From: Alviniconcha marisindica
Lineage: Eukaryota > Mollusca > Gastropoda > Provannidae
Direction: 5' to 3'
Assembly (NCBI GenBank): GCA_018857735.1
Contig: JABMCL010001124.1
Location: forward strand, 470,001 to 534,000
DNA length: 64,000 nt
Positions within the stretch are counted from its first letter, which is position 1, and every line of letters begins with the position of its first letter. A program made the position numbers and the translations under genes. Below, one piece after another: positions 40,213 through 52,900 of the stretch. Below the pieces are notes generated by a model that was not told where the DNA came from, did not search any database, and saw only the letters and a program-made list of their open reading frames with translations.

Positions 40213-40974
40213 ACCAAAAAGTAGCCCTGGGTATTCAGGCTCTTGGAAATGACTTGATAGTCGTCAGTCACTCCCAAACGACCACTCCGGCTAAAATTCA
40301 GTCTTGCATCGTGTTTCCTGGCTCCAACTGAGGACAGATCGAGTGTTTGGTTCCTAATTTAAGTCTCTCAGTATTATTATTACCAAAGATAGTAAGCTAG
40401 CAGCGTAGCTCACTATCTTTGTTATTACCGAGAGCCCGCAAGGGAAAGTCTTTGGCTTCTCCCGCGCCCGCCGTCGTTCCCCTCCCTGAATTGTATGAAT
40501 TCCCAAATGGTTTCTATTAATAATACATGTTTTTTTATCTTGGATTTTCGAACATTCATTCTTTTGCGTTCCCCAAAAGAAAACAACAACAAACAAACCC
40601 ACAGGCGATCGAGTGTTGCCAAAATGCGAAAAAGACGGGAAAATAAATTTGTTTAAATTAAGGCATCGTTTTGCCCCGGCCATAGCCTCTAACAGACTTG
40701 TCCGAATCACCATAGTCATATATTCCTCCCTTTTCTTGACTTCCCTTTGTTATGCTGATGCAAATGCAGCGACCAGATAAAATATGGTTAGAAACGCATG
40801 TGCATCTCGTATATTTCTGAAGGTCTGATTTTTATACGAAAACATAATTTATTTTTGGCTTCGAGCTGACCTCCTTCTGTTGCGTCCATTTTGCGCGAGA
40901 ATTCATCAGGCTGAGGACGTGGAGACCAAGCTGCTAAATTCTTTTTTCACGAACAGTCGCATCTACACGATATT

Positions 40975-43900
40975 ATGCCTACTAAGAGCGCCAAGAAAAG
41001 CAAGGTATGCCTGGAATATAATACTGTGCCAGTTTCGTTGAATAATCGTACCAACATTCGTTAAAATAGACGCAAAATGAAACTTAAGCGAACGTGTACG
41101 ATTCCCTGATTCGACCACGTGGTCCGTCACCCTCTTCGATTTCACCACATGGTCGCAAACGTACATTTGTTTGCGTGATAAATTGGTCACACATAGTAAA
41201 CGTTTTGACCCACAGATCCACTCATCCAGTAAATGTACAAGTTTCGCATTGCTACCTTAAAAAAAAAAAGGGTTTTTCTTTCAAGAAGACTTAGAAGCTT
41301 GTCCACCACGTGGTCGATCAGTGAGTCAGTGGAACTAGAAATTTTAAAAGGTGAAACTAAGTTGCCCATGCCATGACTGATGCGGGCGCTCACCCGAATT
41401 TAGTTATTAGCCAACCGTGCAAATGCTGCTAGTTTGTGATGAAAAAAATTGGTGCCATCTTATTCTTAGTTCTTACATGTAATTTTTTTCAAATGATCTA
41501 CGTGCAAATTAATGTAGATTGTGTATGTAAGGACGGCCAGGAAAAGTCGCATTTGGGGTCTTTTTTCATTGTTGGTTACCTTTGAAAGGTAATTTACTAT
41601 TTATATGTGTCCAAAATTATTGCTTCTATTTCAGTGATATTCATGTCCAATTTTTCGGCTGCTCTTAGTAGTCTTTACTGTTTGAAATGCCATTCAGTGT
41701 GGTTCACTGATTCAGTCTTTGGGAGCAGTGCTGTTCCTGTTTCAGACTGACTTTGCAGAATGATGCATTTTTTCAACACAGTATCCTTCAATCTGTATAA
41801 AACACCAAGTTACTACTTATTCTTCAATGTGCTCAAACATGCGCACATTGCTGATTCAGGACTGACAGCGCTCGTAAAATGTGTGTTCAAACTTACAATA
41901 CGGCCATAAATTTAGAAAAGCACTGCTTCATTATTCATAAAGCTGAATGGCTTTCCAAACAGCAAGTCAACCCCAAAATGAACAATGCAAAAAATCAAGT
42001 GAGGCAATAGTTTAAGACACTAAAATAGGAGATTACCGCTTTATAAATTTGATTCGTCCAGCCAAATCCACAAATTAATCAATGATTGCAATCTTTCTCT
42101 TGTAGGAAAAGAACTCTACTGTATCAGTGTTGGCTGTTTACTGTGAAGAGTACACAGACAGATTAATTTTGGCAGATCTTCACCTGGGGTGTGCTGTTTG
42201 GAACAACTCAGCTGGATGGCGACCGTATCTTGGTGACCAGATAACCTTGTCTGGGGTGCCAAGGTCCTCACCTCTTTCACATGCCAGACTGATGGCCATC
42301 TGAGGGGGAGGGGAATTAACGTGGTTGGGCTCTGCTGCGTGGCAGAGCAATTTGATTAGAAACAAATTGAGCACAGCAGCTGCATGGCTGAGGAAAACGT
42401 GGGTGAATTGACCCTGGAGTTGGGGTGCATAGAATGTGGATATGTCTCTGGCGTCAGAGTCATCAAAAAAGGTGGTATTTGGTAAAAGTCCTGGGCGCAG
42501 GACTGGCACAGAGAGAGATTGGCAATGTCCCTGGCGGCAGGGACAGAAATGACACAAAGGCAAACTGCAGTCAGAGATGTGACTATATGAGTAGAGGCAG
42601 CGGCCGTGTGCCGACCTTGGTGATCTTGCATGGGTATTGTGCACACTTGTCACAGGCGGACTAAATGCCTGCTCGTGTGCAAAGGCAGCGGCTTTGTGCC
42701 GACCTGGTTGGTGATGTGCAGGCTTCTGTGCGCTCACAACAGGGGGGACTGAATGCCTTGTCACCGTGCAGAGGCAGCAGCTTTGTGCCAGCCTTGGTGA
42801 TTGTGTCGGTATTCCGTGCACTCACCACAGGGGGACTGAATGCCTGGTAACCGTGCAAAGGCAGTGGCTTCATGCCAACCTTGGTGACGTTGCATCAGAT
42901 TTTTGGGCACTCACCACAGGGGGACTGAATGCCTGGTAACCGTGCAAAGGTAGCGGCTTTATGCCGACCTGGGTGATGTTGCATCAGATTTCTGGGCACT
43001 CGCCACAGGGGGACTATATGCCTGGTAACTGTGCAAAGGCAGTGGCCTTGTGCTGACCTGGGTGACGTGCATCAGATTTCTGGGCACTCGCCACAGGGGG
43101 ACTAAATGCCTGCACATGTGCGCACCTCTTGCAGCCAGCTGTGATTGGTTGGTGTGTCCGCCTGCCTGCCGCCCTGGTCTCTTCACATCTCCAATTTGGT
43201 AAGATGCACATCACATCAGACTTAAGAATAAGAGCATGAGCTTGCATTGTTGAACTTCTTGATTAAATGATGTGCAAGTTTGGTACAAAGTCTGGATGGT
43301 TGAATGGTTTATTTTACATGTATACAGCTGTGCTATGTGCAACTACTCTTTAAAGCTGAATTCTATTTCTAACAAAGCTATCAGCCCTATCTTGCTTTTT
43401 ACCCAGTTCATACAGTGCTCCTGCATTTGGTTTTATAGTACAGGAACTATACTATGAAACCAAATGCAGTTAACTTGTTTTTAAGATCTTTTGTGCCCAA
43501 AGAGTAGATGCCAAAAGCAGGGTCAGCTGTGGCATAAATCTGTCTTGGTACCAGACTTGTGTAACCACTTAATCAATGAAGCATCATCAATTGACAATTG
43601 TCCAGGAACTTTTCTCTTTGTCACAGTTTTTATCTTTGTTGCGATACATTCGTTTTGATCAGCTGTGTACCATTTTTATGGCCCTCGCCTACAGTGGTCA
43701 TTTTACCTACCACCAAGGGGAAAACTGACAATGATAAAATTGGTCATCACATTTGAATTTCCACATCTAACTTAGACAAATGCTTCATGTGCCCTTAGTC
43801 CAAATATGGAGAGTGCTTTTCAAGATTTAACCATTCTCTGCAAGAATGCCAGATTTCATGACCATATCTCAGGGAGTCTCATTAGTTGCAAGAACAGCTT

Positions 43901-46900
43901 GTTTATTTTATGGCTTTTTTCCAGGGAGGTCTAGTGGCCAGCCCACCCAAGGCCAAAGTTGCCAAGGTCGTTCAGCCTGAGTCTGAGGAATCAAGCTCTG
44001 AGTCTTCAGAAAGTGAGGAAGAGGTAATAAAAAAGTATTAATAACAATAATGGTGCTTTTTCTCACCCGAGTCCTAGGAAAAAAGATTGACTGAGTAGCA
44101 GTCCAGCTTCTTTTTGTACTGAGTATATGCAGCTGTACTGGTGAAGATTGACCACCTGACATTCCATCTTCTATCTATTAGGTCCCAGTGAAGGCTGTTG
44201 CCAAGGCCACGGCTGCATCAATCAAAAAGACTGCTCCACCAAAGGATTCTGATGATGATGACGACAGCAGTGATGATAGTGGTGCGTCTTTGGTTGTTTG
44301 AAGTTTGTATTTTCTAGGATTACAGAAAAAATCAGCAAAAGTGTGTTTAATAATGAAATAATCACATGTAGTTGTAGTGCGATTACTATGCTGCTAATGT
44401 GTGGTATGTTTTCAGGACAGCGTCATGGCTGGTAGTGAGGTAATGTTGGTCTATGATGAGCAAAGATGACGAGCCATACATTACATGATGGTGACAAATC
44501 GAGGCATTTGCCTGAGACCAAATTACCCATGTGTAGCAAACATGTTTCATACAACGGCAGAATTTCCAAAGGCATCAACTATGTTGTTCTGCATCAAACA
44601 TGACTTCATAAAGATAGGTCAACAGGTATGCATTTAGCAGTAAAAAATTCTGAAGTCAAACAAGCATTTTGTGCAAATTTGCCCATTAGTTACACCATAT
44701 ACTGCTTTTACAGATGTTTTCAGAAAATTGGCAAGGAAAGGTATAGATTAAAATGTGCCTCTGCTGCGAAGTCTATAAAGGGTAACGGAATATGAGAGGT
44801 GCTTTAAAAGAAGAATAAATGAATCAGATTTTCTTGTCTCTAAAGTTTGAAAAAGAAGGTACAGTAACTTGAAGCAGGATATCCAAGGTATAGAATTTCC
44901 ACTTTTTTTTCTTACCTAGATGTTCCCAATGGGAAGGCAACCAATGGGAAGGTTGCCCCTGCTGGTGGAGTGAAAGTGGCAAAGAAAGGTATACATAATA
45001 ATTACTGTCTTAAGAAGTGTTTACAAATGATTTCTTAGGCTTGTGAAATTGTTCCTGGTGTGGATGTTACTTCTATTGTGGAAAATTTGAAGGGACAAAA
45101 AAAAAAAAAATTGGAAAGGGAAAAAGAAACTGCTTGACTGCTCCAAAAAATTAAAAATAAGGTTGTAAAATTTGAAGGGAAAAAAACTAAAACTTTTTGC
45201 AACAAGAAATTAATCTGTGTGCTTTGGACAGCCTAGGAACTGCTATTTGCGCCAGCATTCTGAAAGTCAAATCCAGAGATTTCTGACACCTGTATACATC
45301 ATTGCACATAATAAGTGCAGTGTTGCACAGCATTCTGCCAACTGTACTCAGAGTTTTGGGGATTTCCAAGTTTTGAAACTGGAAGTAATCCCAATAGGGA
45401 GTCTCAAAACAAACATTTTGTTTTCCACTACATCTTACGTTGGTAAGATGCCCATAACGGTGTCGTTGATCTCAGGTCCGGGTAAGCAGTTTTTATTGAT
45501 CTTTTGGCCAATCTTTGTCCTGCGTGGGGGAACTCATTTTGTTTGCTATACTGGGTAAGTGGTCTCTAAAATGCTTCAATACCACTGTCATCTCTTTGTT
45601 GATTTTGATCTGTTTTTACAAGTTTAAAGCATTGTGGCTGACCACATATTGCACTTTTATTGTGGTAACGATTTGTTGTAGTTTCTGTAGTCTTGCGTTT
45701 TATGCTACTCATGACTAAGAAATTCTGTCCAACAAAGATCTTTGTGTGACAAAGTGCAGCACAGATCTCATCTATACTCCTACAGTGATGAAAATGGGTT
45801 GGGATGTTAGGTACTAGGGGTTGTGGGTAAGGGCTAACTTGTATCACCAAGAGGTGTGAAAAAATGGGTAGGCCATGGTAACTGAGGGCACGGCTTTACA
45901 AGGTATGGGTTGTGGTGTCAATCACCTTTCACACCACCCCTCCCACCACCCCAAAAATGACACGCACACCAAGAAAACAACATTGATGGTCATATTAGAG
46001 GGGGAATGTTTTATTAAATTATTGTGACAAATTTGAATGGACAAAATATTAGACTACTAGAAGTTTTGGTACTTGTATGCATTGGACAGTGTAGGTTTTT
46101 TTAAATGTCTCTTAACATTGCTATCACATGTTCATCTGAGTTTGTTGCTTATTTCAGAGGAGAGTAGTAGTGAGGAAGACAGCAGTGAAGATGAAAAGCC
46201 TGCAGTCAAAGGTAAATAACTGCTAGTTCTGTGTTTTCAGTCTTCCCATGTGAATGCACTGGCCTTCTGTTTGAGCTGGTCTTAAAAATGAACAAGAGTG
46301 GTCCATGAAAAATCTGTGTAATGAGCATTCAGGTATCCAGTTCAGAGAGTTAAAAAAAAATAATATCAGGTTTGTGTAGGGCTGTTTTTTTTGGCACTAC
46401 CAGACTAGATGGAGTTGACCCACTTTGTTGTTTGTGTCACAGCATCCATATGTCTGCCTTGTTCATAGGCAGGGGTTTGATGCTGGACACCACATTAAAA
46501 TGGAGTCGTGAGACCTCCGGGCAACAGTGAAGCTGGGGGGTTCGAACTCCTCCAGACATTTTGGCCCCCACACCCAAGATCTACATTCATGTTGATTTAG
46601 TTGTGGCAAGAATATGACATATCTGGTGTGTTTCTTTTCCACTGCTAGCTAATAGGGTTAATTGACAGGATGTGATTAGTTTGGGTGAAGATTTTACTTT
46701 GTATATTGCAGCTCCTGCTAAGACAGCTGTCCAGAAGAAGCCTGCCCCGAAAGGTATGTGGTGGTTTGGGCACAGTTCAGATGTACCTGTTAAATCTTTT
46801 GGACTTTCTGAGGTTACAGTGTTGTTTTGGGTTTTTGTTGTTGGTTGGTTTGTCCTATCATCTACACAAACTGATTTGGCCTAATGTTTTTGTGAACTGG

Positions 46901-49900
46901 GTGCAGCATTAATAAACTTTTTTTTAACTGCTTATGTTTACTATTTTCAGAGCGAAATCACTGACTTAGGGGTTTTGAAATAAGAGAAAAATCAAGTAAC
47001 AACAGGTGGACCCCAACAGACTATATGTACACCACTATTGAAGATTACTTGTCCCAGAGGGAAATAGTAATCCATTCTTACCTGGTTGGCATTACACCTA
47101 GTGGTAGTGTGGTTGCAAGTAGGTACTTAACCCACTTGGCCCCAGACCGCCCGTCACCGCCCGCTCTTTTTCCTTACTGCGAAACCCCAGACCGCCCAGT
47201 AACGGCCGGCTAGCAGACGCTCCATATTAGCATCTCGGCTTATGCAAATAGGAATGGGATTCTCGCGAGACGTGTAGCCTTGTTTCCGCTCATATTTACT
47301 ACTTCCGGCGATGTCATTTGTTAGAAGTTCGGCGAAGTTTGAGAGACACTGTGAATTTTCAAAGTTGTGAGGTGGACGCGTGATAGCTGGCCAAAAATAA
47401 ACAAAAGCCCTACTGTTAGCAGTGGTGTCGGAGCTTCATCCTTTGAGATTTTAACTGCAAATTTGGCTTGGTTGCTTACCGTGGGCACCCTAACAAACTC
47501 ACGGAGCTTCATCTTTGGAGATTCAAACTGGAAATTTTGCAAAGTTGGTTACCCCGTAGACCCCCAAAACCCGACATTCAGATGCGATATTTCTGACTTG
47601 GGATTTTTTTTTTTATGCTTTTATTTTTTAGTGAAAAAAATCAAAACCTGTTGGATATACAAGAACACTGTATTCGTAACTGGGGAAAATATGAAGTGAG
47701 CTGAAACTTTTGTTTGGTGTTTATTATTGATTTTTAAAGTTGTATACCAGGATCATTTGACACAGTTACTTCCCTTCGCGAGGGATTTTGTAGCGAAAGG
47801 GCAGTGGCTGGTCTGGGACCTTGTGGGTTAAACTCAGTATTTGACATAAACCAAAGTCGTCCTCTGGAGACCAGTATTTCTGTTGTTATTTCCAAGCCTT
47901 TTTTCTTTCAGTTTGCTTTATGTAGCACCTTTTTCTAAAACAGATGAGAGCAGTGAGGAAAGTGATGATGATAGTGAAGATGAAAAGCCTGTTGCAAAGA
48001 AAGCAGCTGCACCCAAAGCTGCTCCTGCCAAGAAAGCGGCTGCCGACAGTGATGATTCCAGCGAGGAGGATGACAGTGAAGATGAAAAGCCAGTTGCAAA
48101 GAAAGCTACACCCAAAGCCGCCCCAGCAAAGAAAGCTGTCCCTGCTAAGAAAGCTGCTGCTGACAGTGATGATTCTAGTGAGGAGGATGACAGTGAAGAT
48201 GAAAAGCCAGTTGCAAAGAAAGCTACACCCAAAGCTGCCCCAGCAAAGAAAGCTGTCCCTGCCAAGAAAGCTGCTGCTGGCAGTGATGATGACAGTGAGG
48301 AGGACGATAGTGAGGACGACAGCGAAGAAGAGGAACCCAAAGCTAAGCCTGTGGCAAAGAAGACTACCCCTGTGAAAGCTGCCCAGAGCGACAGTGATGA
48401 AAGTGGTAAGGGTTCTTAGTTTTCCACAGATTTCCACTATGATTGTTTTTGCATTTTGTGTGTGGCTTAGCTGCTGCTTCAGTTGATAGACTATTGCCCC
48501 ATGATTATGTAAATTTTGGGAGTGTGGCTGTTTGCTGTGAGATCTTTTAGGAATTTTGTTAGGAGAGTTTGAATTCTATGGCAGTTTGTAGTGGAACATG
48601 TTCTGAAGTGGCCGGGAAGAACTTTGAACTTTATGCAAGTCAGTGTTGTGGTGTTACTGACTGGTTCTAATGACTGATTTACTATCATTTGCCTGCCTGT
48701 TACAGACAGTGATGAAGATGAGAGTGAAGAGGAAGAACCACCCAAGCCTCCAGGTAGGCGTGAGTTCATTAGGTTTACATGTATTGTTTTGGTTGGCCTA
48801 GTTTGTGCAAGGTGTGCTTTGTTTAGACCAAGAGGTAGTGGGTTTAGATCAAGCTGTGCTGATCATTTTGGTTGGCTTAGCCACAAGATAAGCCGTCTGT
48901 AAGAGTTTGTGCACAAGATGGAAGGCCTGAAGCACAAGCCATAATCGCAGATCATCTCAGATTCATTTTTGGATGTTGAAAGTAAAGGAAAAATGTGAAT
49001 TTCCTTTAGCATCTTGCTAGTAAAATGTATGGGGCTAAGTGTGGAGGTGTGTTCAGATGAGATTCTGTTCAACAAGGTGCTGTGTTGTTTCAGTGCTGAC
49101 TGCCACAGTTTCCAATGCCAAGGGAGTGACAGAGAAACAGCTGAAAAAGTTCTTCAAAACCAAGGGCATCAAGGTGAAGCAGATCGTGAAGGCTAACAAA
49201 AAGTGAGTCACATTCCTTCATGTTTGCTTCATGACAGTCTGGGCTGTCTCGGGAAGAAGAAAGAAAAATCGTAAGCAATGTCAAGAGTAGATTGTCTTGC
49301 AGAATATGGAACTGTTTCAGTCTTATTTGAATGGCTTTTTGTAGCTGAGTGCAGTAAAAACATTACCAATCTGTTGTTTTGGGTCAATCCTTAATGTGAA
49401 CAGAGCTCAACGATTGCCCCGATTCAGCTTGCTGTAGTTGATGTCTTGCGAGTTTGGAGGTGAGTTTTCAGTAAATTGTTTCTTCTTTCAGGTCTTTTAC
49501 AGTGGACTTTCAGTCTGCTGGCGACACTCTGAAAGCTGTGGATCTTTCTGGTCAGGAAGTTGGGGGTCGTTCTGTGAAGATTGAGGCTGAAGCTCCCCCT
49601 GCACCTGCCAGCCCAAAGAAAGCAGGTAACCCCATCTTCAGGAGCTGGTGGTTTAAACTTCTTGTCCGTGTGGCCATGATGAACGGAACTTGCCCTCTCT
49701 GACCTCTCACTTTGCTGAGACAAGTTTTCCTGTTTGTGTACTCAAGTTCTGAGCCATTGAAGTGACCCTTTAGTATATAAAGGTTAACTGTGTGAATAGA
49801 CGGGACATAAACTGAAAGGACAGAAAAATGGTAATCAATGAAAAGAAGGGGGAAATTCCATGATTTTTCTTTGTGCTGAAAGTGATGCTCTGAAAGTTTG

Positions 49901-52900
49901 AATTTGTTTTATTGTGTTGGTAAGCCAGAGAGCAAAAACAGAAATAAACAAAAGGGGAGATTCCAAGATTTTGCTTTGCTGGAAGTGATGTTCTAAAAGG
50001 TTGAATTTGTTTGCTTGTTTTTCAGAAAAGAAAGCTGCCAAGAGACCCGCACCTGCTGGTGAGTGATTTTCTTTTAATTTAACCAGTTTGATCACTAATG
50101 TTTATCTGATGTAAGATGGAAGCGACTGCTGTTTTTTTAATTTTTGGCTTGTATAAATGTCTGATCAATTCCAAAGCTTGGCCAACTGCAGCTTGTCACA
50201 AGCAGGGCTACAAAACTTCATGTAGCTTGCTTTTTGTCATAGCAGTGCTTTTGTCTTTTCTTAGTTGATAGGAAGGTCATTGAGTGTGCTCCTTTTGTCA
50301 TGTTACATTTGTCCTTTTCAGATGATGAGGAGGAGGAGGAGGAAGAATCTGAGGAAGAGGAGGAAGAATCTGAGGAAGAGGAGGTGGCAGGCAAGCGCAA
50401 GAAGGGAGGAGATGCAGGAGCAGTAGCTAAGAAACAGAAAGTGGACACCAGTGCCACTGAAGGTATGACTGAGCATGTGGAGATGGTTTTCAGAAGAATG
50501 TACTTCTTGAATGCATTTTGTATGAAAAGAAAAATGCTTCTATCAGTTCAGTGATGTCAGTTTTTTTTAGTTTAGTTTTTTACCTTGCCTGCTCCCCCGA
50601 AGGGAGGCCGGGGATGTCTGATGTCGCCCTCCTGTTTGGAATCTTAGGGCTGTCATTTGATTCCCCTTTCCTATATCCTCTCTTGTTTTTTCTGCCTAGA
50701 CCGCTAATGGTCCATTCTCCTGACTTTTTTCCAGAAAATTCTCAAATATTTTTTATTAGGGGTTAGGCTTTTTTTATATATATGGCTCTTGTTGAGCAGC
50801 TAGGAGATGATAGTTGGTAGGTGGTATGTGCAGCTTGCTGCCATATGGCACTGTCATTATGCATTTATATAATATTTTTTAATTTTATATTGTGTCTGTC
50901 CATTCCTTTTTATATTTTTCTTTAACCTGGTGTTGATAAATTAGACGGAATGGTCGATGATACCAGCATGTCCTAGCCTTATGTGCTCTTTTAACATGGG
51001 TAATATTGAAGGGACTAACTCTTCGAAAATTTGTGTCTGATGTTTGTGTATGTGCGTTTCATATTTGCGAAGTGATTGGTTTTGTAGATTGACTTGACAG
51101 ATGGTTGATAGATATGTGAGAAGAGTTTAGAAATGTTTATTTGCTTATGACCTGAGTTTGACTGTCCTGAGGTGACCCTGTGTGGTTGACAGGACATTAA
51201 AATCCAATTACTACTACTACTACCACCTTGCCTGCTTGTGGGCCTCTTCACAGGCTTTGTTAGGCTTGGATTGTGTTCTTTGTTAAATGTACCCCTGTCA
51301 TGTGTTCTGCTTAACGTGCACATGGTGGTTTTGTTACAGAAGTGGTCACACTGTTTGTTGGTCGCCTGAACAATGACACAACTGCTGAGGCTGTCAAGAA
51401 GTTATTCAAGAAGAATGGCATCAAGTGCAAAGATGTTCGCAAAATGGACAGAAAGAGGTAAGCAACTTAGCATGGTCACACTAAAAGGATTTGTGACCTG
51501 CACAGGTAAACGCTGCTCTTTCAGCTGCTAGTTTTATTCGACAGTTCAACTTCCTTTCCTGTGAGGGAGCCAGGCTGACTACGTTGGTGAGAAATACGTT
51601 CCAGTAAACCTTTTTAAATTCATGGATGCGGGAACACTTGTTGGACCTTATGTTAGTGGGCAGAGCATCCTCTCTTATGGCTACGCATCAGAGGTTGGTT
51701 TTGTCTTATTTACTTATTTGTGATTGTGGCATAATTGAAAAGTACAGGCATTGCCGTGACAGTCACTTGTAGTGGGATGGACTTGGTGGTTGTCCCTCGC
51801 TTCTTTGTAGCTTGTGTCTGCCCATGTGGCTTGTGACATATTTCATGTTCCATACATCAGCATTGATGCAATCCCTCCTCAGCAATAATTGAGATACAGG
51901 GTTGTGTCACAATGAAGGCATGTCAGGCTGCCTGACCCGTTAAGCTGCTTTTTCCTTTTCTGCAACATGTTTTTGGGTGATCTTGAACAACCTGTTTCTT
52001 CACTTTATAAACTCTGCATTATTTTCTGTTCAAGGTTTGGCTATGTTGACCTTGCCAATGCTGAAGACCTGGACAAAGCTATTGCTCTGAGCGGCCAGGA
52101 ACTGGACGGGAGTGAAATCACAGTGGAGCGTGCTAAGCCCAAAAACCAGTCCTTCAGTGAGCCGAAAGGGCAAACCCAGCAGTATGCAGGCAGACAAGAG
52201 CGCGACACCTCTGGTAAGACTGTTTCAGAATGTATGTTGGTATCCTTTTACACAAAAGTGAACCTCAGGTCTCTGGGTGGTGGTTTCTGTTCTGTAATTA
52301 TCTCAGAGGATAAAAAGGCAGATTTTCATGAATAGGATGAAAAATCGGAACATATTCCTTTGATGTTAATATACACGAAGATTGTGATCTGAGCACGCTT
52401 CTGGCAGTGATGAATGGAACTTGCCCTCTCTGACCTCACATTGTGCTGAGACAAGTTTTCCTTTCTGTGTACTCGAAAGTTCTGAGCCAGTTTCAGTGCA
52501 AGGTTCTTAGGGTCCTTACAGGTGTTCACAAGTACTTACAAATTGAATTTACCAAGGAAGGCCTTATAAGTCCTTATATTTGCATCATGGTCCTTACAAG
52601 TCTAGCTAATACTAAAAACGCACATGGGTAGTTGTAAAGGCCTCTCATTTTTCCAAGTCAGCAACACTGGATCAACACACATTTACTGCACTTTGAAATC
52701 GTTCAGACATAGGTTGAGAGTCATGAAATAACCAGACCCCACCTGGTTCTCTCCCTGCTTGGCTCTCTTGTGCTTGTATTTCATGCAGAGGTGTATCTAT
52801 TGAATTTTGTGTTTTTGTTTCAGCTGATGACCGCACATTGTTTGTAAAGGGTCTTGCTGATTCAGTTGATGAAGGAAAACTCCAGGCTTTCTTCTCTGAA

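Noticed and set aside
41437..41520. TGTGATGA box C-like sequence in nucleolin intron 1
   Set aside because: No CTGA at snoRNA distance with a matching terminal stem.
42180..42821. 213-codon minus-strand ORF in nucleolin intron 1
   Set aside because: It runs through the ~90-bp minisatellite, is Cys/His/Pro-rich in repeat phase, and shows no domain or splice support.
46535..46550. GGTTCGAACTCC, an apparent tRNA box B
   Set aside because: No upstream box A at the proper distance and no cloverleaf; kept only as a possible eroded SINE.
47886..48437. Minus-strand ORFs opposite nucleolin exon 7
   Set aside because: Shadow of the acidic/basic coding repeat on the other strand.
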